Assembly (NCBI GenBank): GCA_945872225.1
Contig: CAMBZK010000019.1
Coordinates: 1 to 12,188 of the forward strand
Direction: 5' to 3'
Length of the DNA stretch: 12,188 nt
Source: a candidate division TM6 bacterium UASB124
GTDB lineage: Bacteria > Babelota > Babeliae > Babelales > RVW-14
The notes under the pieces were generated by a model. It was not told the DNA's origin and searched no databases. It worked only from the letters and a program-made list of their open reading frames with translations. The position numbers and the translations under genes are program-made. Below, in pieces: positions 1 through 8,311 of this stretch (positions are counted from its first letter, which is position 1; every line of letters starts with the position of its first letter).

Positions 1-1
1 A

Positions 2-634
2 GGGGGGCATTTTCTTAGCCTTTCTGCTTCGCGTGTTGTTATGCAAACAGAGCATATTACCTACCAGCGAGCACGAACGAGGGTTGCTATGGAGGGCAAT
101 AAAGAGGTACGCAAGCAAGAGAAGCTCAAAAAAAAACGGCTCTCAGAGATTGAGCGTTGCCATGTGTATGAAAAATTAGCATGCAAGCACTTCATAGCCC
201 ATCCATTAATTGCCCTTAAATTTTGGGCAACAGATATTTTCCGTACGGCATTTTCGCTCTACAGTGCTGAGCTTTTATATCTTGATTCGGGGCGCAAAGT
301 GGTAGATTATTTTGCTAGTAATCGTACGTTTGCAGATATGTTCAGGCGCTATGTGATGCCAGAAACAGATAATCAGTTCCTCAAAATAATTATCTGGCTG
401 GAGATTTTATTGTACCTACTGCTTTTGCTTGGCTGTGCTCGTGCAACATGGTGTTTATTGACGACTAACGGGCAGGTCTTGTGGTTGTCGATTATGAGCT
501 TTGTAGCTCTTTTCTTAGTGATTTCACTTGCTGGTGGCTATGCACGCATGCGCCTACCGATTGAGCCATTTATTATTATTTTAGGACTGTATGGCTATAT
601 TGCTCAGTGTAAAAAAACACCTGTCCCTCGGTAG
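2..634 (+). CDS. GT-C/GT39-like membrane glycosyltransferase, C-terminal part (cut by left edge)
   Basis: This is the C-terminal 210 residues of a multi-span membrane protein; the frame is open to the left edge. An ATG at 41 exists, but I reject it as the start: the residues before it (HFLSLSASRVV, then MQ) align with HFLQYSAAAVVMQ in the middle of the next gene's product. A soluble segment is followed by two hydrophobic stretches and the motif GGYARMRLPIEP near the C-terminus. The two downstream proteins carry the same motif (ARLRLP.E), and shared blocks such as EKLA..H..AHP show that all three are paralogues. In the GT-C/GT39 superfamily such proteins use polyprenyl-phosphate sugars as donors on the outer face of the membrane. 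The donor and acceptor cannot be read from the sequence, and the catalytic N-terminal half lies outside the window. The gene overlaps the next by 44 nt. Confidence 0.75.
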   Translation, partial: GGHFLSLSASRVVMQTEHITYQRARTRVAMEGNKEVRKQEKLKKKRLSEIERCHVYEKLACKHFIAHPLIALKFWATDIFRTAFSLYSAELLYLDSGRKVVDYFASNRTFADMFRRYVMPETDNQFLKIIIWLEILLYLLLLLGCARATWCLLTTNGQVLWLSIMSFVALFLVISLAGGYARMRLPIEPFIIILGLYGYIAQCKKTPVPR

Positions 635-1949
635 GGAATGGCTCTGGTTAATGTGGATCGTTGCGCTTGTAGTACGAATTGCCTTCTTTATATGCTTTTC
701 GTCTGTTGGTGATCGTGCATGGTTGTGTTACGACTCACAACAATACCACGATCGAGCTTTGCATTTGATTGAACATAAAGCATTGACCCCAGTGGAGAGT
801 TCGCAAAAGGCCTATCGGTTACCGGGGTATCCGCAATTTTTGGCCTGTTGTTATGCATTGGAAAAGAATAGCGTCTTGTTCGCTTTACTTGTACAAATCG
901 TGCTCTCGTCACTGATTCCACTGTTAGTGTTTTTACTTGCGCGAGCACTGTTCCCGTTGCTGCCAGTACTTGCTTATATTGCTGGTTGGGTAGCATGCCT
1001 ACACGTTGGGCTTATTATTTTTGCTGGCATGTTGGCCACCGAAACATTGGCAGTACTCTTACTCTTGCTCTTATTGTTGGTGCTTTTAGCAAGGGCACCA
1101 ACAATGGTTCTTGCAGGTAGTCTACTGGGGTTTTTATCGTTGTTAAGGCCGGTTGGCCATTACCTGCTAGTGCTTATTGCGCTCTGGATTTGGTATGAGT
1201 GGCGCTCTTTGCGATCTGTTGGGTTGTTTGTTGGTGGCTGGCTCATAGTTGTCCTGCCATGGCTTGTTCGCAATCTGGTACTTGTTGGTGGTATCTGTTT
1301 CCATACGTTACCTGGTATGCATTTTTTGCAATATTCTGCGGCTGCTGTGGTGATGCAACATGAGCAAAAAACCTATCTTCAAGCTCGTGCGCAGTTGTTG
1401 AAAGCTTGGGATAATGAAGTTGATAAAAAAGCATTGGAGCAGGGTTATCCTGTAACTGAATATCAACGCTGTGTCTTGGGTGAAAAGCTTGCAGGGGGTA
1501 TTGTTTTGGCGCACCCTTGGTACGCATGCAAGCATGCATTAACTGAACTCATAAAAACGCTGTGTGCTTTGCATACAACCCAAGTTGTTATTGCTGATGT
1601 TGGTGGTTGGCCAGTTTACACCGCTCAAACAACGTGGGCTGAAAAAATACGCTATAATCTTGCGCCACCATTAAAAACCCCATGGCTATGGCCACTTATT
1701 TATCTAGATGTTTTCGTAACGCTGAGCATATTGTTTTTTAGTTTTATTGGCCTGCTAGCACTTGTAGTGCGTCGTCGCTTGCAGAGCAGGCAAGCCTTAT
1801 GTGTGCTTATGGCGGGTCTTTTGTGGGGCGTTACGATTGCCTATGGCTGTGCACGGTTACGGCTACCGTTTGAACCAATCATGATTATTATTGGGGTGTA
1901 TGGTGTCGATCAAATATGGCTTTGGCTACAAGGTTGCAAAAGTTCTTAG
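591..1949 (+). CDS. GT-C/GT39-like multi-span membrane glycosyltransferase
   Basis: This is a 452-residue protein with many hydrophobic segments and an overall GT39/ArnT-like layout. After the first membrane span comes a loop with YDSQQYH (residues 47-53), whose Asp48 sits where GT-C enzymes carry the catalytic acidic residue. Then follow YRLPGYP (75-81), an acidic residue in a later loop (TETLA, Glu151), LLRP (around 185) and ARLRLPFEP (421-429) near the C-terminus. The family transfers sugars from polyprenyl phosphates to lipid A, proteins or glycans outside the cytoplasmic membrane; which of these applies here is unknown. The chosen ATG lies inside the previous gene, overlapping it by 44 nt, with AGGA four bases upstream. 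An in-frame ATG at 651 would shorten the N-terminus by 20 residues. The neighbours on both sides are paralogues. Confidence 0.8.
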   Translation: MAILLSVKKHLSLGREWLWLMWIVALVVRIAFFICFSSVGDRAWLCYDSQQYHDRALHLIEHKALTPVESSQKAYRLPGYPQFLACCYALEKNSVLFALLVQIVLSSLIPLLVFLLARALFPLLPVLAYIAGWVACLHVGLIIFAGMLATETLAVLLLLLLLLVLLARAPTMVLAGSLLGFLSLLRPVGHYLLVLIALWIWYEWRSLRSVGLFVGGWLIVVLPWLVRNLVLVGGICFHTLPGMHFLQYSAAAVVMQHEQKTYLQARAQLLKAWDNEVDKKALEQGYPVTEYQRCVLGEKLAGGIVLAHPWYACKHALTELIKTLCALHTTQVVIADVGGWPVYTAQTTWAEKIRYNLAPPLKTPWLWPLIYLDVFVTLSILFFSFIGLLALVVRRRLQSRQALCVLMAGLLWGVTIAYGCARLRLPFEPIMIIIGVYGVDQIWLWLQGCKSS

Positions 1950-3297
1950 GTCGTGGCGAATATTGCTGTTTTTGTGGGTCGCTGCGTTACTAGCCCGTGT
2001 AATTTTCTATAAACTGTTTTTAACAAGCAACCCCTGCTTATTGATGTATGACAGTGGGCATTATCATACAATGGCGGTGCATTTAGTAGAGCATGGGGCT
2101 TTTGTTAATGCGGAGGGCATTCATGATTTTTACCGCATGCCTGGATACCCGCTATTTCTTGCTGGATGTTATAAAATCTTTGGGATTATACCGCAGGCAG
2201 CGCTTGCTGTGCAGGTACTCTTGGCTGCAGTGATGCCTGTTCAGGTATTTTTATTGATGCAGTCAATTGGCAATGCAATTGGACTAACCGATCTGTTTGT
2301 TAAGAGGCTGAGCTTAACCGTGGCGCTCCTTGCAGTAGTGCATCCGGGGGCGCTTATTTTTAGTGGTCTACTCATGACAGACATGCTTTTTACCCTGTTT
2401 TTTTTATTTTTTTTACACCTTCTGGTTGTTGCCTGGTATAAACACTCATGGCAACTTATGCTGCTTGCAGGCTTGGTATTGGGCTGGTGTAATATGATTC
2501 GACCACTGATTTTTTTGCCATGGTGCATAGTTGGGCTTGTTTTTTTATTGGTACATGGGGTGTGGCAACGGCGGCTGGTATTAGCAACAAGTTTTTTATT
2601 GGGGTGGAGCGTATTTATTGTTGCATGGTTTCTACGGAATTGGCTTATAACTGGATTGTGGTTTTTGCATACGCTCTCGGGGCCACATATATTAAATCAC
2701 GGCGCTACGCGTGTTTATGCAATGGCGCATCAGGTAACACATAGCGCCGCTCAGGAAGCACTCTCTGTGCGGTTACAGCCTGTTCGTGTTTGCGATATGG
2801 AGCAACAAATAATCTTAACAGCCTGGGAGCAGGAGCGCGTTGCTCAAAGAATGCTGTTTACCCACTTGTCGCAGACATTGCAGTTGGGGATGGTTAATTG
2901 TTTCAAAACAGTTGCAGGTTTGTATGTTGCAGAATTGTTAATGATTGATGCAGAAGGTCAGTTGCCCCCGTATGATGGGAGTTGCAATCTCATTGACCGT
3001 GCAAAACGCTTTATTTGCCCTGCTGTTCAGAACAAGTGTATTCGTATTGTTTGTTGGTTTGAGATGCTATGGCAGCTACTATTACTTCTTGGGCTTGCAG
3101 GTTTTTTTGTACGGTGCTGGCATCTTTTATCTAAGCAACGATTACTCTTATTGCTTTTTGGTATTTGCATCTGTATGGTTGCTACGACAGCGATTTGTGG
3201 CTTTGCGCGATTGCGATTGCCAATAGAATCAATTTTGACTATGGTATCAGTACTGTTTTATTTAGTTGGTGCTCGAATAAAAGGTAATAGTGTATGA
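1900..3297 (+). CDS. GT-C/GT39-like multi-span membrane glycosyltransferase
   Basis: This is the third tandem paralogue, 465 residues from the ATG at 1900. A TTG at 1891 in the same frame is a less likely start. The motifs follow the same order as in the preceding gene: YDSGHYH (50-56), YRMPGYP (78-84), LMTDMLF with Asp161, MIRP (199-202) and FARLRLPIES (435-444). A large soluble segment of about 130 residues (roughly 260-390) precedes the last membrane spans. The start overlaps the previous gene by 50 nt and falls on a TATGG that also encodes that protein's conserved Tyr-Gly, exactly as at the previous junction. The stop codon overlaps the next start as ATGA, so translational coupling is likely. 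Substrates are unknown. Divergence among the three copies suggests that they act on different sugars or steps. Confidence 0.8.
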   Translation: MVSIKYGFGYKVAKVLRSWRILLFLWVAALLARVIFYKLFLTSNPCLLMYDSGHYHTMAVHLVEHGAFVNAEGIHDFYRMPGYPLFLAGCYKIFGIIPQAALAVQVLLAAVMPVQVFLLMQSIGNAIGLTDLFVKRLSLTVALLAVVHPGALIFSGLLMTDMLFTLFFLFFLHLLVVAWYKHSWQLMLLAGLVLGWCNMIRPLIFLPWCIVGLVFLLVHGVWQRRLVLATSFLLGWSVFIVAWFLRNWLITGLWFLHTLSGPHILNHGATRVYAMAHQVTHSAAQEALSVRLQPVRVCDMEQQIILTAWEQERVAQRMLFTHLSQTLQLGMVNCFKTVAGLYVAELLMIDAEGQLPPYDGSCNLIDRAKRFICPAVQNKCIRIVCWFEMLWQLLLLLGLAGFFVRCWHLLSKQRLLLLLFGICICMVATTAICGFARLRLPIESILTMVSVLFYLVGARIKGNSV

Positions 3298-4745
3298 AGG
3301 TATCGAACAAAAAAGCGCTTATTATTGGTGCTGGTCCAGCAGGGCTTACGGCTGCTCTTGAATTATTAAAGCGCAGTGACATGGGTGTCACGATACTTGA
3401 ACGTGATGCGCAAGTGGGTGGCCTTGCTAAAACAGTTGAGTATAAAAACTGTCGTTACGATATTGGCCCGCATCATTTTATTACCGAATCAGAGCGCGTT
3501 ACCGCATGGTGGCAAGATATCGCTGAAGGTGATTTTTTCGAACATAAGCGCTATACGCGTATCTACTATAATCGGCACTTTTTCAATTATCCGCTCGAGC
3601 CAGTCAATGTTATCAGAGGTCTGAATATTATTGAGTGTGCGCGTAGTGTGTTTAGCTATGCGTGGGTTCGCTTTTTTCCAATCAAAGAAGTTCGTTCATT
3701 TGAAGATTGGGTTACCAATCAATTTGGACGGCGCCTTTTTTCTATTTTTTTTAAGACCTACACAGAAAAAGTGTGGGGCATTCCCTGCAATGAAATTTCT
3801 GCTGATTGGGCCGCACAGCGCATCAAGGGTTTCTCACTTTCTCAAGCAATTTTTTATGCATTTTTTGGTCGCTTTTTCACCAAAAATAAGCCTCGCACGA
3901 TTAATGATGTTTTTCATTATCCTGCTCGTGGCGCAGGTACCTTTTGGGAAAAGGTTGCGGCGCGTATTAAAACATACCCGCAAGCATCAATTGTTATGGA
4001 GCAAGCCGTAACGCGCATCGAGCATGACCATAAGCGCATTATCAGTGTCTCTACACATGATCCTGTAGCAGCTTCTACCGGTGGTGCCGTGCAGCTCACA
4101 ACGTATGAGGCAGACGAATTTCTTTCAACAATGCCGCTACAACAGCTCATTATGAACCTTCACCCATTGCCACCAGCTGCTGTAATTCGTGCGGCGCAAG
4201 CCTTGCGGTATCGCGGGCTGATAACAGTGAATTTGATTGTTGGCCGGCTTCATGTTTCAGCTGATCATTGGATTTACGTGCATGAAAAAACAGTGCGCAT
4301 GGGGCGCATTGGGAACATGAATAATTTCTCATTAAAAATGGTTGATGATCCGACTAAGCACACGGCGCTTAGCCTTGAGTATTTTACCTACGTTGACGAA
4401 CCATTTTGGTTCAAGCCTGATCATGAAATTATTGAACTTGCAAAGTATGAGCTTGAAAAAATAGGGCTTGTGCGTGCATCTGCTGTCATCGGTGGCATGG
4501 TTTTGCGTACGCCAGAGGCCTATCCGGTTTATGATGCTGATTACAAAGAGCATTTGGGCTGCGTATTGGGCTATTTACAGACATTTAAAAATTTGCACCT
4601 TATGGGGCGAAATGGGATGCATCGCTACAACAATATGGATGTTGCCATGTTATCGGCAATGGATGTTGTTGATCGCATGCTCATGCAAGAGCAGGTGAGC
4701 GTTCGTAACGTGAAAAAAGAGCAAGCATCTTCAGCAACGCTGTGA
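3294..4745 (+). CDS. UDP-galactopyranose-mutase-like / COG1232-type FAD-dependent enzyme
   Basis: This is a 483-residue soluble flavoprotein. An N-terminal Rossmann FAD site is clear: GAGPAG (12-17), then Glu36 ending the second strand (VTILERD), then GGLA (42-45) and DIGPHHF (56-62). FFNYPLEP (96-103) and YTEKVWG (156-162) resemble the FN.P and YTEK.WG segments of UDP-galactopyranose mutase. The C-terminal FAD contact is GRNGMHRYNNMD (438-449). The protein is longer than typical mutases of about 370-400 residues and matches the broader family often annotated as protoporphyrinogen-oxidase-like and found in polysaccharide clusters. Given glycosyltransferases upstream and manC downstream, a role in rearranging or oxidising a nucleotide- or lipid-linked sugar is more likely than haem synthesis; this is an inference from context. 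AAGG lies nine bases before the ATG, and the start overlaps the upstream stop by four bases. Confidence 0.8.
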   Translation: MKVSNKKALIIGAGPAGLTAALELLKRSDMGVTILERDAQVGGLAKTVEYKNCRYDIGPHHFITESERVTAWWQDIAEGDFFEHKRYTRIYYNRHFFNYPLEPVNVIRGLNIIECARSVFSYAWVRFFPIKEVRSFEDWVTNQFGRRLFSIFFKTYTEKVWGIPCNEISADWAAQRIKGFSLSQAIFYAFFGRFFTKNKPRTINDVFHYPARGAGTFWEKVAARIKTYPQASIVMEQAVTRIEHDHKRIISVSTHDPVAASTGGAVQLTTYEADEFLSTMPLQQLIMNLHPLPPAAVIRAAQALRYRGLITVNLIVGRLHVSADHWIYVHEKTVRMGRIGNMNNFSLKMVDDPTKHTALSLEYFTYVDEPFWFKPDHEIIELAKYELEKIGLVRASAVIGGMVLRTPEAYPVYDADYKEHLGCVLGYLQTFKNLHLMGRNGMHRYNNMDVAMLSAMDVVDRMLMQEQVSVRNVKKEQASSATL

Positions 4746-4803
4746 TTTTTTAACTGCGTACGCCAGAGTTGTTGGCTTGTAAGCAGGGAGAAAAGGAGAA
4801 AGC

Positions 4804-6768
4804 ATGTGTGGGATTGTTGGTTTTTATAATCTACAACGGCAAAATTTTGCTTGCGATGAGGCATTGTTAGTACGCATGCATGAGCGGGTCGCGCATCGCG
4901 GGCCAGACGCCGCGGGTGTGTGGTCTGATGCGGCACAAGGTCTTGGGCTTGCTTCTCGTCGCCTTAAAATTATTGATCTTTCTAGTGCAGCTGATCAGCC
5001 AATGGTTGATGCGGATAATGAGTTGGTTATTATTTTTAATGGTGAAATATATAACTATCGCTCTGTTCGTGATGAGCTGGAAAAATTGGGGTATCATTTT
5101 AGGCTACAAACAGATACCGAAGTTATCTTGTATGCGTACAAAGCTTGGGGGATTGATTGCCTCCAGCGATTTGATGGCATGTTTGCCTTTGCCTTATTTG
5201 ATAAGCGTGATCAGACACTTTGGTTGGTGCGAGATCGTCTAGGTGTTAAGCCGTTGTACTTCTCATTACAGGGTGGGGTTTTGAGCTTTGCATCAGAAAT
5301 CAAGGCTTTATGGGAGCTTCCCTGGCTTAAGAAAAATATATCTTCACTTGCTTGGTACCACTATCTGACCTTTATGGTTGCTCCAGCGCCGATGACTATT
5401 TTTGAAGGGGTATACAAATTACCTGCTGGATTTTATGCAAAAATTGATAAGCATAAGCGGATTAATTTTGTTGAGTGGTACTCGCCTCTTAAATCGATAT
5501 CCGCCGCTGAGCAGCGAGAGCTTTATTCAGAAGCCCACTGTATTGAGCGTATTACTGATCTTTTAAAAGCATCGGTAAAAAAGCGTATGGTTGGGGATGT
5601 TCCCGTTGGGGCGTATCTGTCAGGAGGCTTGGATTCAAGCCTTAATGTTGCGCTCATGGCACAATTTGAAGCAAATATTAAAACATTTACCGTCGCATTT
5701 GCCGACAATCCTGACCACAATGAATTCTCCTGGGCGCGTAAAGTTGCAACGTTGTTTGGCTCTGAGCATCACGAGCTCACCATTGGTGAGGAAGAAGCTT
5801 TTGCATTCTATGAAAACATGGTTGGCATGCTTGATGAGCCTTTGGCTGACGTTGTTTGTATCCCTTTTTATTATGTTTCTACGCTCGCTCACAGCCTTCG
5901 CATGAAAGTGGTGCAAGTTGGAGAGGGGGCAGATGAGCTTTTTTTTGGTTACAACACCTATGCCGATTATGCAAAGGTCCACAAGCGTTTTTGGCAGCCT
6001 TCTCAGCGCTTTGTTCCTGCGCTCCTACGCCGTGGCATGTACCATGCAGCACAGCCACTGTTTGAAGATCAGCCGCTTAAAAATGATGTGATGTATAATT
6101 GGGCGCAAAATAGGGCATTGTTTTGGGGTGGTGCTATAGCATTCAGCGAAACACAAAAACAGGCATATTTGCATGACATGCGGCGTGATGCATTAGATAA
6201 AGATTATGTCATTGATCAAATTTATCCTGGATTCTCCCAGGCGTTTGATAGCCACAGCATTGTTGCCTATCACTTAGGTAAGCTGCATGCAGCAGATCCG
6301 CATGCTGATATTGTTAAGCAAATGATGTATCTGGAGCTTAAACAACGGCTTCCAGAGCTCTTATTAATGCGTGCTGATAAAATGTCGATGGCTACAAGTA
6401 TTGAGGCCCGTGAACCATTCTTAGACCACCACCTGGTTGAGTTTATGATGAATGTGCCAGGATCGCTAAAATTTAAGAACCAAACAACAAAATACCTTCT
6501 TAAAAAAGTTGCTGAGCAGTTTTTACCAAAAGAGATTATTTATCGTCAAAAAGTTGGTTTTGGGGCCCCTCTGGCTCAATGGTTTTCTAAAGGGCGGTAT
6601 TTTCCGGCATATTTTGAAAAACTTTCATACGATGCTCATTATGCTCCGCGAGCAGAGTTGGCAACCCCCCTCTGGCTTGTGGATGACGCCATGAATAAAA
6701 ACAATGCGCATCGTGCTGTGCAAAACTGGGTGCTGCAGCAGCTATGGGCTTTCACTGAGCAAAATTAG
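4804..6768 (+). CDS. asnB: Asparagine synthase (glutamine-hydrolysing), AsnB type
   Basis: This is a 654-residue two-domain amidotransferase. The N-terminal class II glutaminase domain begins MCGIVGF, so Cys2 becomes the catalytic nucleophile once Met is removed. It continues with RGPD (32-35), NGEIYNY (79-85), DGMFAFALFD and RDRLGVKPLY. The C-terminal ATP-pyrophosphatase domain has the PP-loop SGGLDSS (273-279), EGADELFFGY (374-383) and RADKMSM followed by EAREPFLDH (from 523). Both active sites look intact, and the length is normal for the bacterial family. The classical reaction amidates aspartate with glutamine nitrogen and ATP. In polysaccharide clusters, relatives amidate uronic or similar sugar acids, so the substrate is open here. 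A strong ribosome site (AAAAGGAG) precedes the ATG in the 58-nt gap after the FAD gene; manC follows ten bases later. Confidence 0.93.
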   Translation: MCGIVGFYNLQRQNFACDEALLVRMHERVAHRGPDAAGVWSDAAQGLGLASRRLKIIDLSSAADQPMVDADNELVIIFNGEIYNYRSVRDELEKLGYHFRLQTDTEVILYAYKAWGIDCLQRFDGMFAFALFDKRDQTLWLVRDRLGVKPLYFSLQGGVLSFASEIKALWELPWLKKNISSLAWYHYLTFMVAPAPMTIFEGVYKLPAGFYAKIDKHKRINFVEWYSPLKSISAAEQRELYSEAHCIERITDLLKASVKKRMVGDVPVGAYLSGGLDSSLNVALMAQFEANIKTFTVAFADNPDHNEFSWARKVATLFGSEHHELTIGEEEAFAFYENMVGMLDEPLADVVCIPFYYVSTLAHSLRMKVVQVGEGADELFFGYNTYADYAKVHKRFWQPSQRFVPALLRRGMYHAAQPLFEDQPLKNDVMYNWAQNRALFWGGAIAFSETQKQAYLHDMRRDALDKDYVIDQIYPGFSQAFDSHSIVAYHLGKLHAADPHADIVKQMMYLELKQRLPELLLMRADKMSMATSIEAREPFLDHHLVEFMMNVPGSLKFKNQTTKYLLKKVAEQFLPKEIIYRQKVGFGAPLAQWFSKGRYFPAYFEKLSYDAHYAPRAELATPLWLVDDAMNKNNAHRAVQNWVLQQLWAFTEQN

Positions 6769-6778
6769 GACAAGAGCA

Positions 6779-7858
6779 ATGAGTCATGTGTACATTGTGA
6801 TTTTGGCTGGTGGTAATGGCGAGCGGTTATGGCCGTTATCGACGCCAGAAAAGCCAAAGCAGTTGTTGTCATTAATTGGTGAGAAAACACTGCTTGGTTT
6901 GACGCTTGATCGTGCCAGTATACTGACAGATGCCTCTAATATTTTAGTGGTAACTTGTGAACGACAAGAAGCGCTTATTCGTCATGAGGTTGGTGATCGG
7001 GGGCAGGTTGTGGTCGAGCCGGAGCAAAGAAATACAGCGCCAGCGATTTTGTACGCGTGTCAGCGCATTCTTGCTTATGATCAATATGCTACGGTTATTG
7101 TTATGCCGGCTGATCATTATATTGATGATAATAATGCGTTTTTTAAGCAGATTAATCGTGCAGTGCACCTTGCCCAGCAGTATGAGCGACTGGTTTTACT
7201 TGGCATCACGCCAACAGCGCCAATGACTGGCTATGGCTATATTCAGTACCATGTAGAAAAAGGCATTGGGGCACACTTAGTTACTCAGTTTCACGAAAAG
7301 CCACGCTTAGAAATAGCAACAAACTACCTGCATCGTGACGACATGTTGTGGAATAGCGGCATTGTCATCGGCCAGATCCAGACATTTATGGAGCAGTTTA
7401 TGTTTTGTGCACCGCTCTTGTATGAAGAGATGCAAGGGTATTTGCAAGGGCTCTTTGATTATGAGTGCTTGCCATCGCTATCATTTGATTATGCGGTACT
7501 GGAAAAAACCAGAGAATTATTAGTTTTGCCGGTAACATTTGCCTGGAGTGATGTTGGTGACTTGCGGACTTTTTTAAACATAAAAGAGCGCATTCATAAA
7601 TCACCTGAAAAATTAATACAACTGCATGCTGAAAACAATATCGTGCAGACTGATGCTCAAACAGTAGTTTGTATCGGCGTTGACGATCTGTGCATAGTGC
7701 AAGAAGCCGGCATCTTAATGATTGTAAGCGCTGACAAGGTTAGCATGATCAAAGATGCTTATGCTGCCTACACGCAGCAACAGTTAGTTGCTACGGGGCA
7801 GCTGGAAGAGCTTGAAATGCCGCCATCGCGCGCAGAAGCATTGGATGAATTAAGTTGA
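6779..7858 (+). CDS. manC: Mannose-1-phosphate guanylyltransferase (GDP-mannose pyrophosphorylase)
   Basis: This is a 359-residue nucleotidyltransferase that makes GDP-mannose from GTP and mannose 1-phosphate. The signature GGNGERLWPLS (11-21) followed by PKQ (26-28) binds the nucleotide. MPADH (109-113), FHEKP (171-175), WNSGI (191-195), FDYAVLEK (236-243) and WSDVGD (256-261) fit the family. The short form lacks the fused phosphomannose isomerase domain of long ManC proteins, and no manA is visible in the window. The start is the ATG at 6779, with AGGA eight bases upstream overlapping the asnB stop. A longer in-frame reading from 6704 would overlap asnB and add a Cys-rich leader absent from the family. 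It is the last gene of the glycan operon. It ends tail-to-tail with the secreted-protein operon, overlapping it by 9 bp, with no hairpin terminator seen between them. Confidence 0.93.
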   Translation: MSHVYIVILAGGNGERLWPLSTPEKPKQLLSLIGEKTLLGLTLDRASILTDASNILVVTCERQEALIRHEVGDRGQVVVEPEQRNTAPAILYACQRILAYDQYATVIVMPADHYIDDNNAFFKQINRAVHLAQQYERLVLLGITPTAPMTGYGYIQYHVEKGIGAHLVTQFHEKPRLEIATNYLHRDDMLWNSGIVIGQIQTFMEQFMFCAPLLYEEMQGYLQGLFDYECLPSLSFDYAVLEKTRELLVLPVTFAWSDVGDLRTFLNIKERIHKSPEKLIQLHAENNIVQTDAQTVVCIGVDDLCIVQEAGILMIVSADKVSMIKDAYAAYTQQQLVATGQLEELEMPPSRAEALDELS

Positions 7859-8263
7859 TGGGGTTGGAAATAGCTTACGTATAGCTGAAGCTCGGTAGGC
7901 TGCGTGAGTGGCGTCATCACCAGCCGTTGCTGTGCCTGCTCGGACTCCTTCGGGAGAATCTGGTGCTTTGCGGGCACGAGCTGGAGGAGTAGACACTTTT
8001 GTGGCTTCTCGGCATTCAGCCAACACGTCCTTAAGAAACTCATTCTTGCTCTCGGTTATCAAACTTATAGCTTCTTCTGAGAGGCGGTTTCTTTGGGTCC
8101 AAAGTTTACCGGCTGCAGCCTGCTTGTCTGCGTCAGTTGGCTCTTTTATTCGTAAAAAAGCTTGCACTATCCCCATTGCGGGGCACCCAGGAGTAGCTGC
8201 GGGCGAAGGTGTAAACCAGCACAGGCTAAGAACAATAATAGCCATCATAACGGGTAATTTCAC
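7850..8263 (-). CDS. Small exported protein, unknown function (paralogue of the upstream gene product)
   Basis: This is a 137-residue protein that I do not recognise. It starts at GTG with a near-ideal GGAGGT seven bases away. The N-terminus (MKLPVMMAIIVLSLCWF...PAA) is a signal peptide, with cleavage probably near PSPAA. A helical segment at 53-89 carries LWTQRNRLSEE, then F76.K78.V80L81..C84 and ATK (87-89). This matches residues 35-64 of the product of the next gene upstream, so the two look like divergent duplicates. The tail after residue 90 is rich in Ala, Arg, Pro, Thr and Gly and probably disordered, and its DNA is GC-richer than the surroundings. It is the third gene of a three-gene operon. 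Its last 9 bp overlap the end of manC on the other strand. An export or effector role is possible but not shown. Confidence 0.75.
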   Translation of the reverse strand: MKLPVMMAIIVLSLCWFTPSPAATPGCPAMGIVQAFLRIKEPTDADKQAAAGKLWTQRNRLSEEAISLITESKNEFLKDVLAECREATKVSTPPARARKAPDSPEGVRAGTATAGDDATHAAYRASAIRKLFPTPST

Positions 8264-8268
8264 GATTA

Positions 8269-8274
8269 ACCTCC
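8269..8274 (-). promoter_or_regulatory. Strong ribosome binding site fixing a GTG start
   Basis: Read on the minus strand this is GGAGGT, seven bases before the GTG at 8263. It supports GTG as the start and the minus strand as the coding strand here, where an opposite-strand open frame also exists. Confidence 0.7.
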
Positions 8275-8311
8275 AATTGGTGATTTGAAGACATTGAAAA
8301 ATATACGAGGG

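Noticed and set aside
41..634. ATG at 41 as the start of a separate 197-residue protein
   Set aside because: The frame is open to the left edge, and the residues before this ATG align with the interior of the neighbouring paralogue, so this is an internal Met of a larger gene.
4746..4803. Possible terminator between the FAD gene and asnB
   Set aside because: There is a T-run right after the stop, but no convincing GC-rich stem before it. The gap is short and holds the asnB ribosome site.
6704..6778. N-terminal extension of ManC
   Set aside because: It overlaps the end of asnB, and family members begin just before the GGxGxRLWPLS motif. The ATG at 6779 has its own AGGA.
7908..8288. 126-residue plus-strand frame opposite the 137-residue exported protein
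   Set aside because: The minus-strand gene has a GGAGGT ribosome site, a signal peptide and a paralogue next door.
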